Source: Gilliamella sp. Pra-s52 (lineage in GTDB: Bacteria > Pseudomonadota > Gammaproteobacteria > Enterobacterales > Orbaceae). From it: 64,000 nucleotides of DNA. Both the position numbers and the translations under genes were made by a program. Under the pieces are notes generated by a model. It made no database searches. It saw only the letters and a program-made list of their open reading frames with translations, and was not told the origin of the DNA. The stretch is from NCBI RefSeq assembly GCF_009795805.1, contig NZ_WTEY01000001.1:124001-188000 (forward strand), written 5' to 3'. Shown here piece by piece: positions 49,321 through 59,730 of this stretch. Each line of letters begins with the position of its first letter. Position 1 is the stretch's first letter.

Positions 49321-49872
49321 TGTCTATGCTTGAAGATTAGGCTGATTTTTGTAAAAAAACAGTAAATAAAAACTTCAATAAAATCAATGGCTTTTCTGAC
49401 CATTTTTTGGGGTGATAATTGCGTTGCTTTTTAATAAAAAAGCAACTTACAAAAAACACTTAAAGCGTGGATTATCAGGGAGTTTGCTTTAATTTCTTGA
49501 CTAGGACTTGGTTACTGTAGTTATTTTGTTAATCCAAAGATAAAATATCTAAAACCACTGCACCTAATCTATCCTATCCATTGAAATAAAAAGGGCATGA
49601 TTTCTGACAAAAACCAGTCAGAAAAGTAATTGATTTTATTTATTTTTTTGTTTTACATTTTTACCAAAAATAGCTATTAAAAGTTTCCTAAAAGGTTAAT
49701 TCTCTAAATAATACTCTTAGAATTAACAAAACTTTATAATTCTTTTAAAAAAAACTAGCCATTTAATTTTTAACAAGTTATGCTTTATGTCTATTATAAA
49801 AAAGCTCATAAAACGAGCATAAAAAACAAAAAACATAAATAAAACAATGAATTACTTGACAGGAAAATAAAA
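49321..49872. other. Long leader region before the phase-variable surface-protein gene
   Basis: About 550 bases without a gene. Contents: hairpin GTTGCTTTTT/AAAAAGCAAC at 49423-49446 (probable trmL terminator); stem TTTCTGAC/GTCAGAAA at 49601-49624; inverted repeat GTTAATTCT/AGAATTAAC at 49695-49727; a sigma70-like pair TTAACA (49770-49775) and TATTAT (49792-49797) with 16 bases between; and a ribosome-binding site AGGA at 49861-49864. Confidence 0.5.
49770..49797 (+). promoter_or_regulatory. Candidate promoter of the surface-protein gene
   Basis: TTAACA (49770-49775), 16-base spacer, TATTAT (49792-49797), each five of six matches to consensus. Predicted start near 49805, about 70 bases before ATG 49873. 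Prediction only. Confidence 0.35.
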
Positions 49873-49932
49873 ATGCACTACCATGGCTGGCATCTGGCAT
49901 CTGGCATCTGGCATGCCAAACCTATGCCCTAA
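49873..49932 (+). CDS. Out-of-frame leader reading from the phase-variable ATG
   Basis: ATG 49873 has a well-spaced ribosome-binding site (AGGA at 49861-49864, eight-base spacer). In the sequenced state it gives only 19 residues (MHYHGWHLASGIWHAKPMP) and stops at TAA 49930-49932. The repeat lies inside this leader; one extra unit would carry the frame on into the long downstream gene. Confidence 0.55.
   Translation: MHYHGWHLASGIWHAKPMP
49887..49914 (+). repeat. Four perfect tandem copies of a heptanucleotide (CTGGCAT)
   Basis: Unit CTGGCAT at 49887-49893, 49894-49900, 49901-49907 and 49908-49914, with a partial TGG copy before. A 7-base unit shifts the frame by one for each copy gained or lost. 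With four copies the ATG at 49873 and the downstream gene are in different frames; five or two copies would join them. Confidence 0.9.
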
Positions 49933-49979
49933 ATCTTATTGATTCGTACGGTGGCCAAAAACAGGCACCACAGTTATTT

Positions 49980-51476
49980 TTGTCATCGAGGTCATTTCGC
50001 GTAGCGAAATCGACGCCGTTATCGGCAACATTATCGCCGATATCTAAATTGTTATCTAAACCACCATTATTATCTAAATCTGCGTTGGTCTTTGCGTCAT
50101 TGTTGTTATTGCCGTATACGCAAGGAGCGCAAGCATTGTCGGCTCAGACTTCACAGGTTATACATGGCAGTGCGCCATATTTAACGTTTGATGGTGGCCT
50201 AACCAAGGCAACCAATGTTGACGAACTATTGTTTATCACATTGCCGGATGGCACAAAACTTACCCCATCAACCAACACTTCAAGTGGTGTAAATCCAATA
50301 AAGTTACCTAATATCAGGAATACTTTAGGTGATATCGGCATGGTGGTACCACCATCAAAAAATTCAATCAATTTAAATGATTTAATTATACCAAGCAATT
50401 GGGGGGATGATGATGGTGACGGACAGGGGATAAATGGTGTTACAGTAACGGGGAGTATATCGGTAACGTTTACCGATAAAGAGGGTAATGCCGTTAATCG
50501 CGGTGATGCATTAGATATATGTAATGCGCCTTATAAGGTAACATTAAGTAGTACAGAGGGAAGTTTAACGACAAAGTATGGTGTACCAAAGAGTAGTACT
50601 TTCAGCGAAGGAAAGGTGAATTATTATATCAATCCCAATTTACCACTTAAAGTGTGTCACGTGAGACCAAATCTAACTTATGGTACAGGTGATTACGCAG
50701 GTCCATTTAATATCTGGAGCCCAACTAAGGGGTTTTTAGTTCAGTCAGTGAGTTCATCATCTTATGACCGAAATTTCCCTACTACGGGGGCAGATGGATT
50801 GTATTTTGATTTACTTATTGGTGGTATAGATGCCAGTCTGTTGACGTGGTCTTCAGTTACTCATGGGGGAATAACTGCTACTGTGACAACTATGACACCC
50901 AGTGATAGATGGATTCCTAATATTGATAGGGGAAAAGTTGTGACACGGGTGACATTAAGTGGTCCTAGGGCAAGTAGTAGCCAAATAGGCTCAGATTCCC
51001 CAAGTCGACTTAGCAAACCAATTTTACCTCAGATATTTGAGTTAGTAGGTATAGATAGTAAAGGTAGGGTCGTCAAGTATGGATTTGAGTTAAAGCAGTG
51101 GTTCGTCAATCGTGGAACTCGATTAGCTGATGCTTCTAACCAATCCTCTTGGTGTAGTGGTTTAGGTTATCGGTTTCCACAGGTAAGGGATTTAACTAAT
51201 GCGGTTTGTTCTGGTAAGTGGTCAGGAAGCTGGTGTCAAGGTTCTGTTGGTGCTATACCATCGTCATCGGGTGATCATTACCAACGTCGAATTGGGGCTG
51301 GTTTTTTCACCGAGTGGGGAGATATGCTTCATTACGCCAATGCTGACTTTACCGATAGAAACTACTGGACGAGTGAGGCAGTCGGCAATCTTCAGTTTGG
51401 TGTCGACTCGGACGATGGTGACGTGCTTGGGGACGATTCAAACATTAGTCGATATGGTCTTTGTACTTCGCCTTAA
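49980..51476 (+). CDS. Secreted adhesin/invasin-like surface protein, probably phase-variable
   Basis: The frame is open from 49860 to 51476 but has no ATG before about residue 120; TTG 49980 is the first usable codon and lacks a ribosome-binding site. The true start is probably ATG 49873, now out of frame. After a long basic N-region comes a hydrophobic signal (SALVFASLLLLPYTQGAQA). The middle has Ig-like beta segments (GVTVTGSISVTFTDKEGNAV). The C-terminal ~100 residues (WCSGLGYRFPQVRDL, GAGFFTEWGDMLHY, RNYWTSEA, YGLCTSP) resemble the lectin-like tip of invasin/intimin-type proteins. Higher GC than its neighbours. Function not established; adhesion is inference. Confidence 0.75.
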   Translation: MSSRSFRVAKSTPLSATLSPISKLLSKPPLLSKSALVFASLLLLPYTQGAQALSAQTSQVIHGSAPYLTFDGGLTKATNVDELLFITLPDGTKLTPSTNTSSGVNPIKLPNIRNTLGDIGMVVPPSKNSINLNDLIIPSNWGDDDGDGQGINGVTVTGSISVTFTDKEGNAVNRGDALDICNAPYKVTLSSTEGSLTTKYGVPKSSTFSEGKVNYYINPNLPLKVCHVRPNLTYGTGDYAGPFNIWSPTKGFLVQSVSSSSYDRNFPTTGADGLYFDLLIGGIDASLLTWSSVTHGGITATVTTMTPSDRWIPNIDRGKVVTRVTLSGPRASSSQIGSDSPSRLSKPILPQIFELVGIDSKGRVVKYGFELKQWFVNRGTRLADASNQSSWCSGLGYRFPQVRDLTNAVCSGKWSGSWCQGSVGAIPSSSGDHYQRRIGAGFFTEWGDMLHYANADFTDRNYWTSEAVGNLQFGVDSDDGDVLGDDSNISRYGLCTSP

Positions 51477-51515
51477 CCTTTTAAGTTAGTTCTTAATCCT
51501 TAAGGAGGGGCTGTT

Positions 51516-51551
51516 ATGGTGCTAAGAGAGGATAAGATAGACAAGAATTAA
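51516..51551 (+). CDS. Tiny ORF with a strong ribosome-binding site, 11 codons
   Basis: ATG 51516 preceded by AAGGAGGGG (51502-51510) encodes MVLREDKIDKN and a TAA. Lies 39 bases after the surface-protein stop. It may be a leader-like peptide, a remnant of a repeated cassette, or chance. Confidence 0.25.
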   Translation: MVLREDKIDKN

Positions 51552-51647
51552 GCCACCGCACAAATTAGAGCTTTTTCTTAGAACGGTGTTGTTGCGGTTA
51601 AATGCAACCTATTATACCTTTTTATTACGTTACTAATAAAAAAGCGA

Positions 51648-51678
51648 GGTTTTTAACCTCGCTTTTTTCGATAGATAT
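51648..51678. terminator. Bidirectional terminator before efp
   Basis: 14-base perfect stem (51648-51661 with 51665-51678), three-base loop, A and T runs in the arms. Serves efp on the minus strand and the surface-protein gene on the plus strand. Confidence 0.88.
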
Positions 51679-51698
51679 TAACTTGCGCTGTGCGCTAT

Positions 51699-52265
51699 TT
51701 ATTTAACGCGTGATACGTATTCACCTGAACGCGTATCCACTTTAAGCACTTCACCGATTTGTACAAATAACGGCACACGCACAACGGCACCTGTTGATAA
51801 TGTCGCAGGTTTGCCGCCAGTTCCCGCTGTGTCGCCTTTTAAACCAGGATCGGTCTCGATCACTTCAAGCTCAACAAAATTGGGTGGTGTGACCGCAATC
51901 GGTTGGCCATTCCATAATGTTAAAATACATTCAGCTTGATCAACTAGCCATTTTGCATTGTCACCAACGGCTTTTGCGTCAGCCGAAAGTTGCTCAAATG
52001 TGTCGTTATTCATAAAGTGCCAAAATTCACCGTCGGTGTAAAGGTACGTTAAATTCATGTCAACCACGTCAGCAGCTTCAACTGATTCGCCCGATTTGAA
52101 TGTTTTGTCGACAGTTTTGCCCGAAAGTAATTTTTTAATTTTTACTCGGTTAATAGATTGTCCTTTGCCCGGTTTGTAAAATTCATTTTCAACAATAACG
52201 CATGGTTCACCATCTTGCATTATTTTAAGACCGGCTTTAAACTCATTTGTACTATAAGATGCCAT
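51699..52265 (-). CDS. efp: Elongation factor P
   Basis: Rescues ribosomes stalled at polyproline motifs. 188 residues, three beta-barrel domains. Lys34 in FYKPGKGQS is the site of beta-lysylation in E. coli-type EF-P. The divergent neighbour epmB encodes the lysine 2,3-aminomutase for that modification, which supports the lysylated (rather than rhamnosylated) type. Confidence 0.98.
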   Translation of the reverse strand: MASYSTNEFKAGLKIMQDGEPCVIVENEFYKPGKGQSINRVKIKKLLSGKTVDKTFKSGESVEAADVVDMNLTYLYTDGEFWHFMNNDTFEQLSADAKAVGDNAKWLVDQAECILTLWNGQPIAVTPPNFVELEVIETDPGLKGDTAGTGGKPATLSTGAVVRVPLFVQIGEVLKVDTRSGEYVSRVK

Positions 52266-52298
52266 AAAAGCTCCAACTAAAACTCTGAATTACAAAAA

Positions 52299-53327
52299 AT
52301 GAGCCATATTATACAGCAAAAAATTGAACTACCCAATAATAAAGATAAATGGATTGTTGATCTTGCCACTGTTGTGACAGATATTAATGTTTTATATTCT
52401 TATTTAGGATTGAATGCTGACACAATTTCGAGCCCGATGTTGCAGGCAAGAAAGCAGTTTCCACTTCGTGTGCCGATGGCGTTTATTCGTCGAATGAAAA
52501 AGGGGGATAAGAATGATCCGCTTTTGTTGCAGGTACTTTGTCATGAAAACGAGATGCTAAATGTGGATGGCTATAGCCATGATCCTTTGCAAGAACAGGA
52601 TAATGCCATTCCAGGGTTGTTGCATAAATATTGTAACCGTGCGTTATTAATCACAAAGACGGGTTGTGCAATTAATTGTCGTTATTGTTTTCGACGGCAT
52701 TTTCCTTATCATGATAATCAAGGTAGTAAGCAGAATCTTGCTGTAGCACTTGAATATATTGCTAACCATCCTGAACTTAATGAGATTATCCTTTCAGGGG
52801 GTGATCCGTTAATGGCTAAAGATCATGAAATGGCGTTTTTGATCAGTGAATTAGAAAAAATTCCTCACGTTAAACGGTTGCGTATTCATACGCGTTTAGC
52901 GGTGGTGATTCCGTCGCGTATTACGCCTGAGTTATGTCAGTTGTTTGCTAAAAGTCGGTTGCAATGTGTAGTGATTACTCACATTAATCATCCAAACGAA
53001 ATTGATGATGATGTTGCTCAGGCCGTTTCGTCATTAAAACAGCAAAGCGTGACGGTACTTAATCAAAGTGTTTTGTTAAAAAATGTGAATGATAATGCTG
53101 ATGTGTTGGCAATGTTAAGTGATCGGCTTTTTGATGTTGGTATTTTACCTTATTACATTCATTTATTAGATAAAGTACAAGGCGCTGCTCATTTTTGGGT
53201 TGATGATAAGTCCGCTAAAGTTATTATGAAACAACTTGCCGAGAAAGTATCAGGCTATTTAGTGCCTAAATTAGCACGTGAAATCGGTGGCGAGAAAAGT
53301 AAACAAGTGCTTACTTTTTGGAATTAG
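52299..53327 (+). CDS. epmB: EpmB, EF-P lysine 2,3-aminomutase
   Basis: Radical SAM/PLP enzyme converting alpha-lysine to (R)-beta-lysine for attachment to EF-P by EpmA. 342 residues, the same as E. coli YjeK. The radical SAM cluster motif CAINCRYC (CxxxCxxC) is intact, followed by RRHFPY and LSGGDPL. The PLP lysine is expected in the C-terminal part (LLDKVQGAAHF). Divergent from efp with a 33-base gap, so their promoters overlap. Confidence 0.97.
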   Translation: MSHIIQQKIELPNNKDKWIVDLATVVTDINVLYSYLGLNADTISSPMLQARKQFPLRVPMAFIRRMKKGDKNDPLLLQVLCHENEMLNVDGYSHDPLQEQDNAIPGLLHKYCNRALLITKTGCAINCRYCFRRHFPYHDNQGSKQNLAVALEYIANHPELNEIILSGGDPLMAKDHEMAFLISELEKIPHVKRLRIHTRLAVVIPSRITPELCQLFAKSRLQCVVITHINHPNEIDDDVAQAVSSLKQQSVTVLNQSVLLKNVNDNADVLAMLSDRLFDVGILPYYIHLLDKVQGAAHFWVDDKSAKVIMKQLAEKVSGYLVPKLAREIGGEKSKQVLTFWN

Positions 53328-53433
53328 TTAATTAGGTTTTATGTTATAAATTATTATGTTATAAGTTATTTGCTCTATTTTATTTTATCGTATAGTAATT
53401 AGATATTAATGGGATTTATCTGTAAAAATCTCA

Positions 53434-53462
53434 TTGACGAAAAATAAAATTGGCACTATAAT
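53434..53462 (+). promoter_or_regulatory. Strong sigma70 promoter for rpmH-rnpA
   Basis: TTGACG (53434-53439), 17-base spacer, TATAAT (53457-53462); 11 of 12 consensus bases. About 76 bases before the rpmH ATG, giving a long leader. Confidence 0.8.
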
Positions 53463-53532
53463 TCCGACCTCTTTAATTAATGCTGTGGAGTTTTTACTCT
53501 ACGCCTTGTTGATAAATTAGATTTGGATATAA

Positions 53533-53679
<147 letters not shown>

Positions 53680-53690
53680 TTTAAAGTTGG

Positions 53691-54047
53691 GTGATTAAGC
53701 TCACTTTTCCTCGGGAGTTGCGCTTGTTAACTCCCTTTGATTTTAATTATGTCTTTCAAGAGTCTGTTCGAGCAGGTTCGCCTTTTCTTACCTTAGTTAC
53801 ACGAAAAAACACCTTAGATCATCCTCGATTAGGGTTTGCTATCGCTAAAAAACAGGTAAAACGTGCTCACGAGCGCAATCGTATCAAGCGACTGGCTAAA
53901 GAGTACTTCCGACATCATCAGCATCAATTTCCTAATATTGATTTTATTTTGATGGCTAAACAGTCTGTTATCGATTTAGATAATCAGCAAATTGTTGAAA
54001 TACTTAATCAATTATGCCAACGAATCATCGCCAAGCAAAAGGATTAA
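53691..54047 (+). CDS. rnpA: RnpA, RNase P protein component
   Basis: Basic protein that helps RNase P RNA bind precursor tRNA. 118 residues, GTG start as in E. coli ([17 protein letters not shown]). RNR motif [15 protein letters not shown] intact. Overlaps the region upstream of yidD. Confidence 0.97.
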   Translation: MIKLTFPRELRLLTPFDFNYVFQESVRAGSPFLTLVTRKNTLDHPRLGFAIAKKQVKRAHERNRIKRLAKEYFRHHQHQFPNIDFILMAKQSVIDLDNQQIVEILNQLCQRIIAKQKD

Positions 54048-54094
54048 ATAAATTTATATTGATTATCAAATTGCATGTTTGTGCATGTAAGGAT

Positions 54095-54337
54095 ATGATA
54101 GTTAATATTTTTATATTTTTTATTCGTATATATCAACGTTTTATTAGCCCTTTATTAGGTCCTAAATGCCGCTTTACACCGACATGTTCACAATATGCAA
54201 TAATTGCATTAAGACGCTTCGGATTAATAAAAGGTGGTTGGCTAACGGCGAAACGTGTATTAAAATGTCACCCTTTACATGAAGGAGGAGAAGATTTTGT
54301 TCCTCCCAAAACTAAAACCAATAGAGAAAAACACTAA
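54095..54337 (+). CDS. yidD: YidD, membrane protein insertion efficiency factor
   Basis: Small amphipathic protein that assists YidC. From ATG 54095 it has 80 residues: [51 protein letters not shown], with the three conserved Cys. Start uncertain: AAGGA sits only two bases before this ATG, and the frame is open upstream to 54014. Overlaps the yidC ATG by one base (TAATG). Confidence 0.9.
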   Translation: MIVNIFIFFIRIYQRFISPLLGPKCRFTPTCSQYAIIALRRFGLIKGGWLTAKRVLKCHPLHEGGEDFVPPKTKTNREKH

Positions 54338-55965
54338 TGGGATCGCAACGTAATATTTTAGTCATTGTTTTACTTTTTATATCTTTTTTTATTTGGAAAG
54401 CATGGGAAGAAGACCATGCACCAAAACCACCTGTCGCTAATCAGTTGACACAATCAGTCGGCGATGATGATTCTATCGATGGTTTTGCACAGGGTAAAAC
54501 AATTACCGTGAAATCTGACGTATTGTCACTCACTATTAATACTTATGGCGGTGATGTGCAAGCTGCTCAATTATTAAAATATGAGCAAACACTTCACTCA
54601 GGTACGCCTTTTCAATTGTTAACATCTCGCCCTGATTTTATTTATATTGCGGAAAGTGGTTTAACAGGTAAAGACGGTCCTGATAATGCGACACAAGGCT
54701 CAAAACGCCCTGTCTATCAAACAACACAAACAGAATATGTTTTAGCTGATGGTCAAAATGAGCTGCGAGTACCATTAACTTATCAAGTTAATGACGTTAC
54801 TTATACTAAATATTATGTGTTGCATCGTGGTAATTATGCTGTCGATGTTCAATATGACATTAATAACCAAAGTGGTGCTCCAGTTGAAGTGGCTATGTAC
54901 GGTCAATTAAAACAAACCATTAAATTACCTGATGATATCCCAACTGAAGGCGGTAGTGGTTTAGGTCAAAGTGCATTCCGTGGTACTGCTTACTCTAGTT
55001 CTAGTACTAATTATAGTAAATATAGCTTTGATGATGTTAAAGATAAAGCTTTAAGTGTTGAAACTCAAACAGGTTGGATTGCAATGTTGCAGCACTATTT
55101 TGCATCGGCTTGGGTGCCAGATCAGGATAAAAATAACTTGTTTTATACACGTTCAACCGCTAAAAATTCACAAGCTACTATTGGTTTTAAAGGTGAACCA
55201 ACGATTGTTCAAGCAGGTAATAATACGTCTATTTCTGCAAAATTATGGTTAGGTCCAGAAATTCAAAACCAATTGAAAGAAACAGCTAATCACCTTGATT
55301 TAATTGTCGATTATGGTTGGTTATGGTTCTTATCGCAACCTTTATTTTACTTATTGAAGTTTATCCATAGTTTTATTGGTAATTGGGGTTTCTCAATTAT
55401 TGTTATTACTTTTATTGTACGTGGTATTTTGTTCCCATTAACGCGAGCTCAATATCGTTCTATGGCCAAAATGAAGTTATTACAACCTCGTATACAAGCC
55501 TTGAAAGAACGTTATGGCGATGATCGTCAAAAAATAAGTATGGAAACAATGGCGCTTTATAAACAAGAAAAAGTCAACCCATTAGGTGGCTGTTTGCCAT
55601 TGCTTATTCAAATGCCAATTTTCTTGTCTTTATTCTATATGTTAGGTAATACGGTTGAATTGCGTCATGCGCCATTTGCACTTTGGATTCATGACTTATC
55701 AGCGCAAGATCCATATTATATCCTACCATTATTGATGGGCGGAAGCATGTTCTTAATTCAGAAGATGTCACCAACACCAGTTACCGATCCGTTACAACAA
55801 AAATTGATGACTTATATGCCGTTGATCTTTATGTTGTTCTTCTTATGGTTCCCATCAGGCTTGGTTTTATACTATATCGTTAGTAACTTATTCACAATTG
55901 CTCAGCAACGTATTATCTACTGGGAACTTGAGAAAAAGGGACTTCACGAAAAGAAAAAGAAATAA
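54337..55965 (+). CDS. yidC: YidC, membrane protein insertase
   Basis: Inserts inner-membrane proteins with or without SecYEG. 542 residues (E. coli 548). N-terminal helix ([18 protein letters not shown]), large periplasmic beta-sandwich, then five conserved helices with the positively charged groove and the C1 coiled-coil region ([21 protein letters not shown]). Ends in a lysine-rich tail. mnmE, which follows yidC in most gammaproteobacteria, is absent. Confidence 0.98.
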   Translation: MGSQRNILVIVLLFISFFIWKAWEEDHAPKPPVANQLTQSVGDDDSIDGFAQGKTITVKSDVLSLTINTYGGDVQAAQLLKYEQTLHSGTPFQLLTSRPDFIYIAESGLTGKDGPDNATQGSKRPVYQTTQTEYVLADGQNELRVPLTYQVNDVTYTKYYVLHRGNYAVDVQYDINNQSGAPVEVAMYGQLKQTIKLPDDIPTEGGSGLGQSAFRGTAYSSSSTNYSKYSFDDVKDKALSVETQTGWIAMLQHYFASAWVPDQDKNNLFYTRSTAKNSQATIGFKGEPTIVQAGNNTSISAKLWLGPEIQNQLKETANHLDLIVDYGWLWFLSQPLFYLLKFIHSFIGNWGFSIIVITFIVRGILFPLTRAQYRSMAKMKLLQPRIQALKERYGDDRQKISMETMALYKQEKVNPLGGCLPLLIQMPIFLSLFYMLGNTVELRHAPFALWIHDLSAQDPYYILPLLMGGSMFLIQKMSPTPVTDPLQQKLMTYMPLIFMLFFLWFPSGLVLYYIVSNLFTIAQQRIIYWELEKKGLHEKKKK

Positions 55966-55973
55966 TAGTAAGT

Positions 55974-56000
55974 AAAGGAGGGGTAAAATCCTCCTTTTTT
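55974..56000 (+). terminator. Rho-independent terminator after yidC
   Basis: AAAGGAGG (55974-55981) pairs with CCTCCTTT (55990-55997), eight-base loop, run of Ts. Confidence 0.8.
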
Positions 56001-56016
56001 ATTTTGGGTGTTTATA

Positions 56017-56820
56017 ATGAATATACAACAACAATTTAATTTAACGGGCAATGAAACAGGTTACTGGTTTGTTAGTGCTAATGGTCGGTTGTGGTTGCCT
56101 AATGGCGAAGTGCCTGTTGGTTGTGCTAAGGAGCTCGGTTTTATAAATCAACGTGCTCAACCAATCGGCGAGTGGAATGGGCAGACTGCTTGGTTGATTT
56201 GTCGTGATATGAAAAATGCGATGAGCTCAATTCGTCCATTACTTGATAGTACAGATTCATCATTATTTAATTTAGCTGGGCGAGCTGTACAACTTTCTGA
56301 ATTTTACCGTTCCCATAAATATTGTGGATATTGTGGGCATGAAATGTATATCAGCAATACGGAATGGTGTTGTATGTGTGATCACTGTAAAGAGCGTTAT
56401 TATCCACAAATTTCACCATCGATTATTGTGGCAATTCGGCATCAAAATAAAATTTTGTTAGCCAAGCATGTTAGACATAATCAAGATAACTTATATACTG
56501 TGTTAGCAGGGTTTACGGAAATTGGTGAAACTATGGAAACCGCCGTTGAGCGTGAAGTTTTTGAAGAGTCGAAGATCAAAATTAAAAATATCCGCTATAT
56601 TGGTTCACAACCTTGGCCTTTTCCTAATTCACTGATGATGGCTTATTTAGCTGATTATGATAGTGGCGAAATAGAAATAGATAAAAACGAGCTCGTTGAA
56701 GCAAATTGGTACCATTATACGCAGTTACCTAAAATACCTGAGTATGGCACCATTGCAAGGCGTTTAATTGAAGATACCATTGTTTTGTGTCGTGAATACG
56801 ATGAATTTGGTGAAAATTAA
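56017..56820 (+). CDS. nudC: NudC, NAD(H) pyrophosphatase / NAD-RNA decapping hydrolase
   Basis: Nudix hydrolase that removes NAD caps from RNA. C4 zinc ribbon ([10 protein letters not shown] ... [11 protein letters not shown]), Nudix box [20 protein letters not shown] and the NADH-specific [12 protein letters not shown] prefer ATG 56017 (267 residues) to the upstream in-frame GTG 56008, which would add MFI. Stands between terminator and an empty stretch. Confidence 0.96.
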   Translation: MNIQQQFNLTGNETGYWFVSANGRLWLPNGEVPVGCAKELGFINQRAQPIGEWNGQTAWLICRDMKNAMSSIRPLLDSTDSSLFNLAGRAVQLSEFYRSHKYCGYCGHEMYISNTEWCCMCDHCKERYYPQISPSIIVAIRHQNKILLAKHVRHNQDNLYTVLAGFTEIGETMETAVEREVFEESKIKIKNIRYIGSQPWPFPNSLMMAYLADYDSGEIEIDKNELVEANWYHYTQLPKIPEYGTIARRLIEDTIVLCREYDEFGEN

Positions 56821-57128
56821 TCATATTTACTTGAGTATCAATAAGTATTAGGACTATTGGTACTCAATTGTACTCATAATTAGCAACATAACCTTTAGTG
56901 TTATAGTTAATCAGTTTATTTGATGAGATGCTCGTTATTTTTTGCCGTTTAATTAATTTATTATTCGGTAATGGCTCTGGTTCAGTATGAAAAAGGTACT
57001 ATTAATAACTGTTGTTGGTAATTGAGAGGACGATTGTTCTGCTATTTTTTTATTCTCACAACCACTAGTTAATAATGTACCATTAGTGGCTCATTTTAAA
57101 AATAATAATAAAGCGTTAAATTGAGTAA
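56821..57128. other. Intergenic region after nudC
   Basis: 308 AT-rich bases without a supported gene. Only a loose inverted repeat (CCACTA/TAGTGG near 57060-57095) was noted. Confidence 0.4.
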
Positions 57129-57900
57129 TTATTGATTTTGACACCAAATAGCAAGTGCTTCACAGTGCCAATATTTCATCATGTCACACCAAGCTGAACG
57201 CCATTTACGTACTGTATCATTATGTAAATTAAGTAATTTTGCTATTTGCGAATTATTCTTACCCCAAACAAGTAGATCGATGAATTGTAACCATAATTCA
57301 GGTTTGGGAATACGGTTTAAGCGAGTATTGCTTACAATATTAAAACTATGTCTACAGCGTTTACAACGATAACAAGTTCTAGATCCAACTTTAGTTGTTT
57401 CGTTGGAGTGACAATATATGCAGGTTGGATTTTGTTCATTTAGTTAAAGTAGTAACTTTTACTTTTATCGTTTTATATTGTTCTGCTAAGGTTGGAATTA
57501 ATATAGCTTGTTTTTGTTGTGTATACCACTTATGCAATGATGGATAATAAGTTTGAAGATAATTAATTATAGCTCGTTCTCGGCGCATTACTTTTTCGAA
57601 TGAGATTTGAAGATTTTTAGCAATATTGGGATAACTAATATTTTTTATACGACTAGTAAATATCATTTCTAACCAACTAAATGGAGCTAGACGATTAAAT
57701 GGTGTATTAGTTGAAACAGTAAAATATTTATGACAGCCTTTGCAACGATATGTTTTAGTCGGTTTTGAACGAATGATATAAAATTCTGTTTTTTTGCAAA
57801 ATGGACAAGATTCAGCATGTTGCGATGTTATTTTTTTTAGTTCATGATGAAAAGCTTTAAATTCGTCATGTAATTCGTTTGGTACGAGTTCATAAATCAT
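57129..57900 (-). pseudogene. Two-module zinc-ribbon/helix-turn-helix protein (DUF746-like), frameshifted
   Basis: From ATG 57900 a 154-residue frame encodes a zinc ribbon (CPFCKKTEF ... CKGCHKYF) plus a helix-turn-helix (PNIAKNLQISFEKVMRRE) and stops at TGA 57436. One base out of frame, immediately after, comes a second copy of the same module (TCIYCHSNE ... CKRCRHSFN, then NSQIAKLLNLHNDTVRKWR) ending at TAA 57129. That second part has no start codon. Deleting one A from the AAA run at 57439-57441 joins them into a ~256-residue protein. The layout resembles DUF746/transposase-type zinc-ribbon proteins. Function unknown; DNA binding likely. The first module alone may still be made. Confidence 0.7.
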
Positions 57901-58097
57901 TTCTTATTTCCTTATTGCTTATTCTTGTAAATATTATCAATTCGTTACATAAACATATAGCTGCCTAGAACTTTTTACCTATTTTACTTAAAACGTATTT
58001 TTAGCATTATGTTAATTTGTTGTTATTTTTATTTTGGGAATAATTAATGAGAAAATAAGATTGCTAATGTTAAAAATAGTTTGTATAGAAATTAACC

Positions 58098-58117
58098 CCC
58101 CCTCTTAGAGTAGGGGG
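58098..58117. terminator. GC-rich hairpin downstream of hemB
   Basis: CCCCCT (58098-58103) pairs with AGGGGG (58112-58117), 8-base loop. Little U tract on the minus strand, so only a possible hemB terminator. Confidence 0.35.
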
Positions 58118-58176
58118 CTGTTTGTTTAGGTAAAATCTTTAAAAAAAGATCCTTGTTATTTTAATAAATACTGTTG

Positions 58177-59232
<1,056 letters not shown>

Positions 59233-59286
59233 CTATATGTCGATTAGCAAATTAATTTGCTTTCTTACAATAATTCTATTTTTTAC

Positions 59287-59316
59287 TTTACAAGATATAT
59301 TGATTAGAGGTAAAAT
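59287..59316 (+). promoter_or_regulatory. Candidate sigma70 promoter of the rpsU-dnaG-rpoD operon
   Basis: TTTACA (59287-59292), 18-base spacer, TAAAAT (59311-59316); five of six matches in each hexamer. 55 bases before the rpsU ATG. Confidence 0.6.
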
Positions 59317-59358
59317 TGCGCACTAATTTTAGTCCCTTGTGATATTAAACAAATTTGA

Positions 59359-59586
<228 letters not shown>

Positions 59587-59665
59587 TATTTTGGATATTA
59601 TTTATACTAAAAACTAAAATTGATATTAAAAATCAATTTATTATTTTTTTAATATAAAGAATTCT

Positions 59666-59702
59666 AACAAGCCGTATTTTTGATACGGCTTGTTTTATTT
59701 TT
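59666..59702 (+). terminator. Terminator/attenuator between rpsU and dnaG
   Basis: 12-base perfect stem (59666-59677 with 59083-type arm at 59683-59694), five-base loop, then TTATTTTT. E. coli has a partial terminator at the same place that lowers dnaG expression relative to rpsU. Confidence 0.85.
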
Positions 59703-59730
59703 ATAACACCAAAATTGGTTAGAATTTATC

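Noticed and set aside
53328-53433. Replication origin next to rpmH
   Set aside because: No TTATNCACA-type DnaA boxes recognised; only a short direct repeat of an ATGTTATAA-type motif and AT richness, which is general in this genome.
57181-57372. Plus-strand 63-codon frame
   Set aside because: Antisense to the second zinc-ribbon module, which has paired CxxC motifs and a helix-turn-helix; the plus-strand frame has no features.
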